DNA of 35,733 nt from IMG/VR virus record IMGVR_UViG_3300037493_000257, positions 1 to 35,733 of that record. One strand, 5' to 3'. The position numbers were made by a program, and so were the translations under genes. The notes beneath the pieces were generated by a model, which was not told the DNA's origin, made no database searches, and saw only the letters and a list, made by a program, of their open reading frames with translations. Numbering within the stretch: the first letter of the stretch is position 1; every line of letters starts with the position of its first letter. Shown piece after piece: positions 6,796-14,191 of this stretch. The stretch comes from a virus.

Positions 6796-6923
6796 AAACT
6801 GAAGAATATTTTTTAATTCTTGGAACAATTTACATTGCGCCTCATCTGCATCCTACCTATTGCCATGTGGTGGGAATACTTTTCATGTTGGGCGCAGCTT
6901 GTAAAGGCTTTGGCTGGATATGA
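6792..6923 (+). CDS. Membrane microprotein (43 aa)
   Basis: Coupled by ATGA overlaps at both ends. Apart from a short acidic start (MKTEEYF) the protein is hydrophobic throughout, with two short apolar stretches (about 6-17 and 26-43) broken by an H/P segment (PHLHPTYCH). It could be a hairpin or a single-span membrane protein. The histidines and cysteines clustered in the break are unusual for so short a protein. No family is recognised. Confidence 0.6.
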   Translation: MKTEEYFLILGTIYIAPHLHPTYCHVVGILFMLGAACKGFGWI

Positions 6924-7171
6924 CTGACCTCCAAGACTTTTGCCAAGAACCGCGCACCATGGAAGACTTGGAGAATGCCGGATTCAAGCCGCACGCGGTC
7001 TACAACGCCGTTAAACGCAATGAATTAAAGAATGCCAATGCCATGGACGCATGGGGGCGCAAACAGCGCGGCAAAGGCTTGTTTGTGTCCACCGTGACAC
7101 GCATTCCCTACAACGCCGCACTGCTGGTGCAAGCCTGGAACACACAACCACAAGGAGAGACAAATGTCTGA
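6920..7171 (+). CDS. Possible small DNA-binding protein
   Basis: An 83-aa protein. MEDLENAGFKPHAVYNAVKRNEL reads like a winged-helix or HTH unit in which the Y-N-A-V-K-R helix would contact DNA, followed by a basic stretch (GRKQRGKG) and a beta-like region ending VTRIPYNAALLVQAW. The assignment is by sequence feel only. It overlaps the previous gene by ATGA and the next by 8 bp, so it belongs to the same transcript. Confidence 0.65.
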   Translation: MTDLQDFCQEPRTMEDLENAGFKPHAVYNAVKRNELKNANAMDAWGRKQRGKGLFVSTVTRIPYNAALLVQAWNTQPQGETNV

Positions 7172-7433
7172 AAAAATGCAAATTGAGATTGACCGCGCCG
7201 TCAACAAGTTCACGCCACCCATGGAAGTCGGCGGTGGATTCCTCACCCGCGAGGACTTTAAGACGCTGGCACGCCAGGCGGTGACTGATGGCACGTTCAT
7301 CGGTTGGACGCACGCGGAGAACATGACCAGAGAGCGTATGCAGCGCAAGATTGACGCGCTTGAGCATGAGTTGACGATCCTCAAAGATCGGGTGAAAGAG
7401 GTGGAGATGGAACTGCTGGCGGCTCAGAAGTGA
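7164..7433 (+). CDS. Coiled-coil protein
   Basis: An 89-aa protein. The N-terminal half has no recognised fold; residues about 52-89 form a continuous helix with regular hydrophobic spacing (RKIDALEHELTILKDRV), a convincing coiled coil that should oligomerise. AGGAGA lies before the ATG inside the previous gene. The stop overlaps a possible GTG start of the next short frame. Function unknown. Confidence 0.75.
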   Translation: MSEKMQIEIDRAVNKFTPPMEVGGGFLTREDFKTLARQAVTDGTFIGWTHAENMTRERMQRKIDALEHELTILKDRVKEVEMELLAAQK

Positions 7434-7588
7434 AAATCATATGGCTGGTGCTGGCGGTGCTGGCACTGTTCTATTTTGACTCGGAGGATTTCTATGGAAA
7501 CAATGATAAATTTTCTGCTGATCGGTCTGCTCGGCATTGCACTGGTGGTGATCGTGCTTGCGTGCGTGGTCAAGTTCCTGCTCGATGA
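7430..7588 (+). CDS. Doubtful short frame with N-terminal membrane span
   Basis: A GTG codon overlapping the previous stop (GTGA) opens a 52-codon frame whose first 16 residues are hydrophobic (IIWLVLAVLALFYF) and acidic thereafter. Its second half overlaps the well-supported 36-aa membrane gene in another frame and looks non-natural (Arg/Cys-rich). It may be a real short membrane peptide or only the leader that carries the GGAGG site for the next gene. Confidence 0.3.
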   Translation: MKIIWLVLAVLALFYFDSEDFYGNNDKFSADRSARHCTGGDRACVRGQVPAR

Positions 7589-7604
7589 AACAGAGGTGAA
7601 GTGA
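7494..7604 (+). CDS. Single-span membrane microprotein (36 aa)
   Basis: The ATG has the best ribosome binding site in the operon (GGAGG, 7 bases away). Nearly the whole protein is one membrane span (FLLIGLLGIALVVIVLACVVKFLL) with a short acidic tail. The stop overlaps the next ATG (TGATG). It resembles small phage membrane proteins but belongs to no family I know. Despite its size, the site and the coupling make it credible. Confidence 0.65.
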   Translation: METMINFLLIGLLGIALVVIVLACVVKFLLDETEVK

Positions 7605-7819
7605 TGAAAGGTGGTTCCCGCCCCAACTCAGGTCGCAAACTGCCTGACATCAATGGCCGTAGAGCCATGTCGCTACTCAGTGAGGGATTGACCAAGAAAG
7701 AGATTGCCGACCGCTTTGGCATCAACTACAAGTCCATGCTGACGTTCTTCAAGAAGATGGGCGCTAAAGACTCTCGCGGCCACTACGTCTGGTCTGGCAA
7801 ATACAAAAAGGTGGCGTGA
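7604..7819 (+). CDS. Helix-turn-helix protein
   Basis: A 71-aa protein (72 if the GTG at 7601 is used). It starts KGGSRPNSGRK, the basic lead typical of phage DNA-binding proteins, and has an HTH in SEGLTKKEIADRFGINYKSMLTFF, with the G-I-N turn. It probably regulates phage or host transcription. It is coupled to the genes on both sides by overlapping stop and start codons. Confidence 0.75.
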   Translation: MKGGSRPNSGRKLPDINGRRAMSLLSEGLTKKEIADRFGINYKSMLTFFKKMGAKDSRGHYVWSGKYKKVA

Positions 7820-8070
7820 TGACACAAGCTGAATTCAACGCATGGATTAGAGCGAGATTTAATCTGTGGACAAAATCTGATGTAGATGCAGAGATACGCA
7901 AAGCAGTAGAGCAAGCCTTAGCACAGCGCACATGGGTTGATCTAACTCGCACACAAATGCAGGATGTTTATTTTGAAGTCTTAAAAGAACATTGCGGTGG
8001 TCATCAGATGCAGGGTCAGCTTGCCTTTGGTGAAGCATTGCAAGCCAAACTCAAGGAGCGCAACACATGA
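7819..8070 (+). CDS. Unknown protein, first of a paralogous pair
   Basis: An 83-aa mostly helical protein. Its segment AQRTWVDLT and tail AKLKERNT recur in the next gene (AQRTWVGLT, AKLKERNT), so the two genes share ancestry or exchanged segments. The tail codons contain the AAGGAG site for the next gene. Base composition is more AT-rich than in the genes before. ATG at 7819 overlaps the previous stop; a GTG at 7816 would add one codon. Similar short proteins with a QRTWVGLT motif occur in other phages, without known function. Confidence 0.75.
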   Translation: MTQAEFNAWIRARFNLWTKSDVDAEIRKAVEQALAQRTWVDLTRTQMQDVYFEVLKEHCGGHQMQGQLAFGEALQAKLKERNT

Positions 8071-8269
8071 CAGAAATTACACGATTTGACATGGATATGT
8101 ACGGTTCAATGGAGCCTTCAGAGCATGGTGAATGGGTTCGTTATTGGGACGCACAACGCACATGGGTAGGGCTGACAAAGGAAGAAGTATTTGAAATCTG
8201 CAATTCACACTACAACAGAGATAGTGAACTTGTGGAAATGGTCGAAGCCAAGCTCAAGGAGCGCAACAC
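8044..8269 (+). repeat. Direct repeat carrying a ribosome binding site
   Basis: The 23-bp elements 8044-8066 and 8247-8269 differ at one base (GCCAARCTCAAGGAGCGCAACAC in two halves: GCCAARCTCAA, GGAGCGCAACAC). Each ends directly before a start codon, ATG at 8067 and TTG at 8270. A second pair, 7921-7937 and 8151-8167, matches at 16 of 17 bases. Together they mark a duplication or shuffling of a small gene-plus-RBS cassette. Confidence 0.8.
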
Positions 8270-8273
8270 TTGA
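8067..8273 (+). CDS. Unknown protein, second of a paralogous pair
   Basis: A 68-aa acidic protein sharing AQRTWVGLT (32-40 region) and the AKLKERNT tail with the gene before it; the N-terminal half is different (MTEITRFDMDMYGS). The AAGGAG site in the preceding gene's tail lies 8 bases before its ATG. Its own tail supplies the site for the next gene, which starts at TTG. Function unknown. Confidence 0.75.
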   Translation: MTEITRFDMDMYGSMEPSEHGEWVRYWDAQRTWVGLTKEEVFEICNSHYNRDSELVEMVEAKLKERNT

Positions 8274-8638
8274 TTTCAGCAAGACTCCCGCGAGTCATTG
8301 ACATCCTTCAGCGCACCGGCTGCACAGCGCCAGCGTTGGCGGCTAAGGTGTATTGCACCGAGAGGTCAGCGCAGCAGATGATCAAGCGGCTGCGGCTGGC
8401 TGGCACCGTACACATTCAGGAATGGGCTAGATCAGGCCGCATCCTGGTGGCCGTGTACAGGTACGGCATTGGCACCGATGCCGCCAGACCGCTACCGTTG
8501 ACACCTGCGGAGCGTTTGCGTAGGTTTAGGCAGCGTGAGACATTGGACGATAAGGCTTTCCGCTTGGCGCGTGAAAGAGGTCATAGACTCAAGCCACGGC
8601 GCGATCCGCTGGTGGCTGCACTGTTTGGAGATAGATGA
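8270..8638 (+). CDS. Winged-helix DNA-binding protein with TTG start
   Basis: A 122-aa, very basic protein. Residues about 8-50 form a winged helix (LQRTGCTAPALAAKVYCTERSAQQMIKRL in two helices, then the wing AGTVHIQEW), the fold of many phage regulators. The C-terminal part (LTPAERLRRFRQRE) is helical and Arg-rich. The TTG at 8270 overlaps the previous stop (TTGA) and has AAGGAG 8 bases before it; no ATG in frame begins the conserved part. A regulator of phage or host genes is inferred. Confidence 0.75.
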   Translation: MISARLPRVIDILQRTGCTAPALAAKVYCTERSAQQMIKRLRLAGTVHIQEWARSGRILVAVYRYGIGTDAARPLPLTPAERLRRFRQRETLDDKAFRLARERGHRLKPRRDPLVAALFGDR

Positions 8639-8844
8639 TGAGGTTGTCACCGTATGTAAATGTTGACGTGAAGATGCCAAAAGATATTCTTAAGGCTTTG
8701 ACCATGCATGAGTTTTATTGCATCGGATCAAAGATAAAAGAAGTCACGCCAGAATCTGTACGCGAGTTTTTATTGGCGCGATATAACGAAAAACTGGCTA
8801 ATAAATTTAAGCCAGAATTTCTTTTTAATACCCAAGTTTCTTAA
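8635..8844 (+). CDS. Unknown AT-rich protein at the end of the early operon
   Basis: A 69-aa protein, predicted helical, coupled to the previous gene by ATGA with GGAG just before. It is clearly more AT-rich than most of the genome, like the adjoining 3' half of the converging ejection gene. Its last 20 bp overlap that gene's end, and the minus-strand terminator of the late operon lies inside its coding sequence. An ATG at 8638 is equally possible. Function unknown. Confidence 0.65.
   Translation: MMRLSPYVNVDVKMPKDILKALTMHEFYCIGSKIKEVTPESVREFLLARYNEKLANKFKPEFLFNTQVS
8789..8815 (-). terminator. Terminator of the leftward late operon
   Basis: On the minus strand CTGGCT and AGCCAG (8815-8810 and 8799-8794) form a 6-bp stem with a 10-base AT-rich loop, followed by five T residues (8793-8789). 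It lies 10 bases past the stop codon of the last leftward gene and inside the converging gene 8635-8844. Confidence 0.7.
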
Positions 8845-10231
8845 GTAAATCGCCTGTTAAAACTCCACCGTAAGGTTTCATTTCAAGAGTTCTTCTATCA
8901 TCTCTTGTTGGATTTCTCGGGTCAAGCAATCCTCTATTTTTACTATGCTCCTCTAACAATTGGAATATATTTAAATTTTTATCTGTAACGCCAATACCTC
9001 TACCTGGTATTGCGCTTGGATATGCCCTATGACCTGAAACTGGAATTATTGATTGATTAGCATAAATCTGACCTATATTCATAATTTCAGCATCTTTACT
9101 GGTCAATTGATTTTTATCTGCCATTGCAAGTCTTGCTTCACCAATACTTAAACCACCCTCATTTCTAAAATATTTGTCCATTTGTTTTTTCATTGACTTG
9201 CGCTTTTTATCTGACAACGATCTAAATTGATTAATGCTTGATGGATCATCTAAACCTTTCCAATCAGATATATAGTTATTCTTTACAAAATTATCTAATT
9301 GTTTTTTTCCTTGTTGACCCATTGCAGCTTGAGCATAAGACAACATTGTTTCGCCAGTCATATTTGCAAAGTCACCGCCAGATGGTGTCATTCTTTGAGG
9401 TATGTATAGTGGATTTTTTCCAGTTGTTCTTTTAAATTCTTGAGCTAATTCAAGAATATCTGCTGCCGGTTCTTTGCCTGATGCCCATACATAAGGGTTT
9501 TCAAACATGAAGTTTTGACCGCCTTGGCGCTCAACTGGATAATTTAAAACAACATTGTTTACATCTGTGAGCAAACCAGTACCAGTTCTATCAGACATAC
9601 TTGTAATAAATGGGTATCCCTCATAGTTTCCAAGCGATACTGTAGGTGCCTGATAATCATTAACTGGAATAACAGTAGTCTTTAAATTCTTTAATCTTTC
9701 CTGCTCAAGAATTCTGTCATCAAATCTTGGATCAAATACATTGTTGCCAGTAAGAGATTGTGAAGAATTTTTAAATTTTGCAACATCATCTGGTGTCACC
9801 ATAAACATCGGCTGCGGTGTCAATGCACCAAGCAGGCCGCCACGCTCACCCATCATGGCGGCATTGATCTCTTCACCCGCCATGCGTGCAACTGCTTTAC
9901 CACCCTTCACCAACGGCTTAACAGCCGCCATGGGTGCTGGTGACATGAATGTACCGGCAGTCTCTAGCAAGCCTGCCTGTGGCGTTGGCGCTGTCATGCG
10001 CGGTGTCGTAGCCAGTATTTGCTCGGATGATGGGACAAGCCTCTTCCTTGGCTTCATTCGCGGATCAATATCACCTTGAAACATTCCTTCATACAAGTAG
10101 GGAAGATCAAGCAAACCGGCACCAGTGCCTCGCACAAGCGACTCCAGATTACTCAGAGAGAACAGGCTTGGCATACCCTCTGCCGAGTAGTCCGGTGCGC
10201 CGTAGGGGTCTTGGTAGTAACTGGTTGCCAT
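8825..10231 (-). CDS. Internal/ejection protein with AT-rich C-terminal domain
   Basis: A 468-aa protein, last gene of the leftward late operon. The first 145 residues are Gly/Pro/Ala-rich, with the composition of the other internal proteins. From about residue 146 (near base 9790) the composition turns sharply AT-rich and the sequence reads as a folded domain: VIPVNDYQAPTVSLG, then QRMTPSGGDFANMTGETMLSYA, RNEGGLSIGEARLAMAD, and a final MKPYGGVLTGDLL. I recall comparable C-terminal segments at the end of large internal proteins in other uncultured phages, but know no function. Position next to two other long virion proteins suggests injection into the host. AAGGA lies before the ATG. An effector or cargo role is inference. 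Confidence 0.7.
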   Translation of the reverse strand: MATSYYQDPYGAPDYSAEGMPSLFSLSNLESLVRGTGAGLLDLPYLYEGMFQGDIDPRMKPRKRLVPSSEQILATTPRMTAPTPQAGLLETAGTFMSPAPMAAVKPLVKGGKAVARMAGEEINAAMMGERGGLLGALTPQPMFMVTPDDVAKFKNSSQSLTGNNVFDPRFDDRILEQERLKNLKTTVIPVNDYQAPTVSLGNYEGYPFITSMSDRTGTGLLTDVNNVVLNYPVERQGGQNFMFENPYVWASGKEPAADILELAQEFKRTTGKNPLYIPQRMTPSGGDFANMTGETMLSYAQAAMGQQGKKQLDNFVKNNYISDWKGLDDPSSINQFRSLSDKKRKSMKKQMDKYFRNEGGLSIGEARLAMADKNQLTSKDAEIMNIGQIYANQSIIPVSGHRAYPSAIPGRGIGVTDKNLNIFQLLEEHSKNRGLLDPRNPTRDDRRTLEMKPYGGVLTGDLLKKLGY

Positions 10232-10233
10232 GA

Positions 10234-12093
10234 TTACTGTCCTTGTGCGGCACCAATCGCGGTGCCATATCCGAGTTGAAGTGCCTTGTTACGCAATGAC
10301 GTTGCCAGAGGCTGTACCTTGGTGATGTTCGCCTTTGCCATCATCATGGCGGCCATCTTCGGGTCAAGCATAGCCTGCACCAGCAGCTGCTGAATCTGCT
10401 CATCAGGCAGCTTGTACAGGAAGTCCAAAGGCCGTGTCATGGTTCGCAGTGTGGTGTTGGTCGCCATGGACTCGCTGAACACTCGCCCGATCAGGTTACC
10501 CATGCTCATGTTCTTGAACGTGTCAGAGCCTGGCGCACGCACGCCTGGCGCAGTAGCCGCCATGCCACGGTTGATCTCATCAATGATGTTATCCAAGCGC
10601 GTCTGTGCCGGCACCGAGAGCTTCAGATCGAGTTCCTCGGCCTTGTTTGCCAGTTGGCGGCGCAGACTACCAGCGGCCAGCACCGGCTCTTGCGTCATCA
10701 GGTTGGGCTGGCCGGTGGTAACACGACGCTCAATCTCTTGCAGCATCTTCATCTGGTCAATGGGGCCGGACATCTTGGAGTACTTGTCCATGTAGGCTTT
10801 GAAGCCTGGCGCAGATGCCTCAATCACGTCATCCACAGCGGCAATGACTTGCTTTAACTGACCGCTTGCAAGTCGCAGGCTTGGATTTTCTTGGTTGTAC
10901 TTACCCTGCGCTGCACCGGCCAAGTCCTTGCGGATTTCGTACAACTCCATTGGAGACTTTGCGCGCGCAACCCGATCAGCCGCAAACTTCATGGCCGTTT
11001 CAACGTCCTGACGTACACCGACAGGGCTTGTCATCACATTGTTGATGGCCTGATTCACCACCAGTTTGATGCCGCTTTGGAATGTGTCAGGGTTAACCGT
11101 CACACCCTCAAATGCAGCCTCACGCATAGGCGCTGTGACTGCCGTGCGCTTTGCCTCGGCCAGCGGGACTGAGCCAGGCTTACCAGACAGACGGCGGTAT
11201 GCATCAAGCAAAGCCTGCTGGTTGGCAGACAGTCGCGTAGCAAATGCACCGGACTGATCCAGCGCCCTGATTGCGGTTTCTGCGGAGGCCAAGCCAGGAT
11301 CAAACGCCGTGGCTGAAGTAACCGGCTGCACGCCTGGCACAAGTGGCTCGGCACGACTTAAATTCTGTCTTGCTCTCTCTGGATTTGTTGCAAGTCTATT
11401 GAGCAGACTTCCAATGATGGTTTCTCTACCGGCTTGCGTGAATGGCTGCACCAATGACGATACCGGCGCAACAAGTGCGCGTTGTGTTGATGGAAGAGTT
11501 GGGCCACCTGGTGCCACCATACCGGCCATCATTGCCCCACCCAATTGCGCGTAAGGAGGCGCACCACCCTCGCGCAATGCACCACTAGCAAGAGTTGCTG
11601 TTGTTGCGGCTGATGCCTGAGCGCGAGGATTTGTTGCCAGCATCTTTAAGAATTCTTGCGCTGTCTGAGACTGCACCATAGGCAGTGCGCGTTGAGCAAG
11701 ATTGGCCGCTGTAGATACGCCATAACCAGCTGTTGCCATGTCCTGCACCACTCGCTCTTGCGCCGTCTGCGGCTCTGGCAACCCCATTGCTGAAAGCGTT
11801 TTAGGGATAGCCTGACTCATTGTCGGCAAATTAGTGCCTGCGGCTAGATTAAAGAAGTTGACGGCAGGGTCAACCACCATAGGCAGCATACCTCCGGCAG
11901 ACATCACGGACTGCGCTATAGGACGCACAGACAAACCCGCTTGGCGTACCAAGTCCTCAGTCATTGACGGTGCTGCTTTTGGTGCTTGCATCGTTCTTAT
12001 GTAATCAGCCAAAATCTGAGCAGACTGAACATCACCAACCGCATCAGCAGCAGCTAAAGATTTATAAAGATCATCAATAGTTGGATCAGCCAT
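10234..12093 (-). CDS. Internal virion (ejection) protein
   Basis: A 619-aa, Ala/Gln-rich and mostly helical protein without enzymatic motifs. The start (TIDDLYKSLAAADAVGDVQSAQILADYI) resembles the short helical repeat at the N terminus of many phage internal proteins. The middle has long amphipathic helices and the end is apolar (MAAMMMAKANI, GYGTAIGAAQ). Size, composition and place between two similar genes after the tail block match ejection proteins of P22-like podoviruses, which form a channel across the host envelope. Assignment is by context. AAGGA precedes the ATG, which shares a base with the upstream gene's stop. Confidence 0.7.
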   Translation of the reverse strand: MADPTIDDLYKSLAAADAVGDVQSAQILADYIRTMQAPKAAPSMTEDLVRQAGLSVRPIAQSVMSAGGMLPMVVDPAVNFFNLAAGTNLPTMSQAIPKTLSAMGLPEPQTAQERVVQDMATAGYGVSTAANLAQRALPMVQSQTAQEFLKMLATNPRAQASAATTATLASGALREGGAPPYAQLGGAMMAGMVAPGGPTLPSTQRALVAPVSSLVQPFTQAGRETIIGSLLNRLATNPERARQNLSRAEPLVPGVQPVTSATAFDPGLASAETAIRALDQSGAFATRLSANQQALLDAYRRLSGKPGSVPLAEAKRTAVTAPMREAAFEGVTVNPDTFQSGIKLVVNQAINNVMTSPVGVRQDVETAMKFAADRVARAKSPMELYEIRKDLAGAAQGKYNQENPSLRLASGQLKQVIAAVDDVIEASAPGFKAYMDKYSKMSGPIDQMKMLQEIERRVTTGQPNLMTQEPVLAAGSLRRQLANKAEELDLKLSVPAQTRLDNIIDEINRGMAATAPGVRAPGSDTFKNMSMGNLIGRVFSESMATNTTLRTMTRPLDFLYKLPDEQIQQLLVQAMLDPKMAAMMMAKANITKVQPLATSLRNKALQLGYGTAIGAAQGQ

Positions 12094-13841
12094 TATTGTT
12101 TCCTTGCTGGATATTTGTTCAATATATCTTGAATATCTAACGGCGTTCCTGTGATTGCACCATCCGCTGGCTTTTTCACCAATGATGGCAATGTTGCTGG
12201 CGCACCTAAAGCAGCGTCAAGATTCTTGAATCCATATTGACCTCCAAAGCCTTTGTATTCATCACGCTTTTGGTTGTAAGCCTGACCAGCAGCCGCATAA
12301 ATCTCTGCCGACAATTGCCTAAAATCATCGCGTTGTGTAGGTGTCAACTTTTCACCTGAAATGAAATTATTAAAATAGTATTGCAGCCTATCCATACGGC
12401 CAGACGCAGCCATCGCAATACCCAATTCTGATTCACGCACAACAGAGCCAGGATCAAGCAGCTTCATAACCTTAGTAGCGCCAGCAACGTCACCAATTGG
12501 AGTGCCTTGCGCCAAAGATGAGACAACTTGACTATATGCAGTCTTCATGTCGCTGAAGTCTTTGTAAATAGGCTCTGCTCTAAACGCTTTACCTAAAGAC
12601 ATCTCATTCTCAAATCCTTTTTGACCGCCGGTCATATCAACAGGTACAGTGACAGTTGTCTTAGGCGCAATCTGCTGACGGTACTGACCAACCTCAGATA
12701 TTCCAGACTGACCCCTGCCCGCCAATGGTTGTCCAGTAATGTATTCAACAGCACGAATATCAGGTGACTGTGCCTCATAAGGCATCACACCAGGGACAAC
12801 TCTTCTATTGCCTTTTTTGTCGTACTGAACCATTTGAATTTGACCATCAACCACTTGAGGTTGTGGCACTCCAAACTCTTCTGGCTGAACCATCTTTAAG
12901 AGTTCTGCTCTGCCCTCTTTAGCAGGCATACGGCGCAAGATATCTCTTTGCACTTGAGTCAAAACAGGCATACCGCCAGTTGTTGCATTAGCTTGCGTTG
13001 GCATACCAATCATTGCGGCTTTTTGTGGGCTTGGCCCTTGACCATATGTTGCGTCTGGCAATGCCGCAGCTTGCATTGCTGTCATTGGTTCGCCAGCATT
13101 TGAAATTTGAGTGAACATATCTTTATATGCCTGCTCGTCAGCCATCTGTCTTTTGTACTCATCCAGTTTCTGTCTCATCAACAACTGCTGAATAGCCCCC
13201 TGCTGCGCCTGCTGATAACCCGCTGTGCCAGCGCCGTATGCCTCACCCAATGCCTGACCTATCGAAATGGGTTGCGTAGTCCTACCGCTTGATTTAAGTA
13301 GTGAGGCAGCTGCCTGCATCATGGCTTGATTCTGAATAGCCTTTTGCTGCTTAGGAGTCAGGTAGTCTTCCATGCCATCACCTCCACCGCCAAACAACAG
13401 GCTGCCAAGGTTATCCAACGAGTTAGAGTTTGTTTGTGTATCTGCCATTTTGCGACTCACATAAGGTTGAATTGGAATTGGTGAATTTGCAATGCGCTCA
13501 TCAATTGCTTGGATTCTTCTATCGCGCTTACTGACGTAAGGCTCCATTGCCATTGGCGCATCTGCAATGCGTTGTTCAATTGCTTGTCTTGTTTTATCGC
13601 TGTCACTGACGTAAGGTTCAGTATCCAATACAACTCCACCTCCAAATGTTTGAGGTGTTAATTCTTCTTGCGGAACAATTGGTGACGTTATAGGACGCTC
13701 TGGAGGAAACAGCAAAGGAGAGAATGCGCTGCGATTATCTTGTCCTGTATTCCCCTGACCAAGCCAAGGATAAATCTCTGGCGATAAATATTGACCAAAG
13801 TAATATCTTGATGACGCGCTAGGATATAAAGAATCTGCCAT
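12093..13841 (-). CDS. Internal virion protein with 25-residue repeats
   Basis: A 582-aa Gln/Ala-rich protein. Residues 75-130 contain two full copies and the start of a third of a 25-residue unit beginning [EQ]PYVS and containing [QI]AI[ED][EQ]RIA. A glycine run (LLFGGGGDGMEDYL) then leads into a long helical section resembling other phage internal proteins (KQQKAIQNQAMMQAAASLLKS pattern). The C-terminal third has LGKAFRAEPIYKDFSDM and AAGQAYNQKRDEYKGF segments, as seen in N-terminal domains of tail-lysin or internal proteins. No catalytic motif is visible. Ejection protein by context. GAGGTGAAA precedes the ATG. Confidence 0.65.
   Translation of the reverse strand: MADSLYPSASSRYYFGQYLSPEIYPWLGQGNTGQDNRSAFSPLLFPPERPITSPIVPQEELTPQTFGGGVVLDTEPYVSDSDKTRQAIEQRIADAPMAMEPYVSKRDRRIQAIDERIANSPIPIQPYVSRKMADTQTNSNSLDNLGSLLFGGGGDGMEDYLTPKQQKAIQNQAMMQAAASLLKSSGRTTQPISIGQALGEAYGAGTAGYQQAQQGAIQQLLMRQKLDEYKRQMADEQAYKDMFTQISNAGEPMTAMQAAALPDATYGQGPSPQKAAMIGMPTQANATTGGMPVLTQVQRDILRRMPAKEGRAELLKMVQPEEFGVPQPQVVDGQIQMVQYDKKGNRRVVPGVMPYEAQSPDIRAVEYITGQPLAGRGQSGISEVGQYRQQIAPKTTVTVPVDMTGGQKGFENEMSLGKAFRAEPIYKDFSDMKTAYSQVVSSLAQGTPIGDVAGATKVMKLLDPGSVVRESELGIAMAASGRMDRLQYYFNNFISGEKLTPTQRDDFRQLSAEIYAAAGQAYNQKRDEYKGFGGQYGFKNLDAALGAPATLPSLVKKPADGAITGTPLDIQDILNKYPARKQ
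13452..13619 (-). repeat. Imperfect 75-bp tandem repeat inside an internal-protein gene
   Basis: Two complete and one partial 75-bp units encode residues 75-130 of the 582-aa internal protein. The period is exactly 25 codons; on the plus strand each unit boundary shows a variant of ACTGACGTAAGG. Confidence 0.75.
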
Positions 13842-13849
13842 TTTTCACC

Positions 13850-14191
13850 TCATCCAAGTAAGCCGGTCACGCCGTACATCTTCATCAACTGCTCGTAAGT
13901 CAGATTGCTACCGCCTGGCAGCTGCGGCATCTGCATATTTGCTGACTTCTCTTGTCCAGCATCAAGCAGCGACATTGCGACACCAGCATCCATCTTCGGA
14001 TTTGCAGCAGGCATCTGTCCGAATGACTCAGGTGCTTTGATGCCAAGGCCATCACCGTAATCAGGTGACGGCATAGTCATGCCAAGGCTTGCGTTCTTTA
14101 CGCCACCATACAGGTCAAAGCCTTCACCCATCATCGGCTTACGCAAGCCGCTGGCAGGATTGTTTTTTCGCAGTAACTCTAGGTAGTTCAT
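13850..14191 (-). CDS. Small probable virion protein
   Basis: A 113-aa protein rich in Gly, Met and Pro with a short helical end (LTYEQLMKMYGVTGLLG). No family is recognised. It lies between two internal-protein genes; the start overlaps the upstream stop (4 bp) and a good ribosome binding site lies upstream. The low complexity and position suggest a minor virion or assembly protein. Confidence 0.65.
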   Translation of the reverse strand: MNYLELLRKNNPASGLRKPMMGEGFDLYGGVKNASLGMTMPSPDYGDGLGIKAPESFGQMPAANPKMDAGVAMSLLDAGQEKSANMQMPQLPGGSNLTYEQLMKMYGVTGLLG

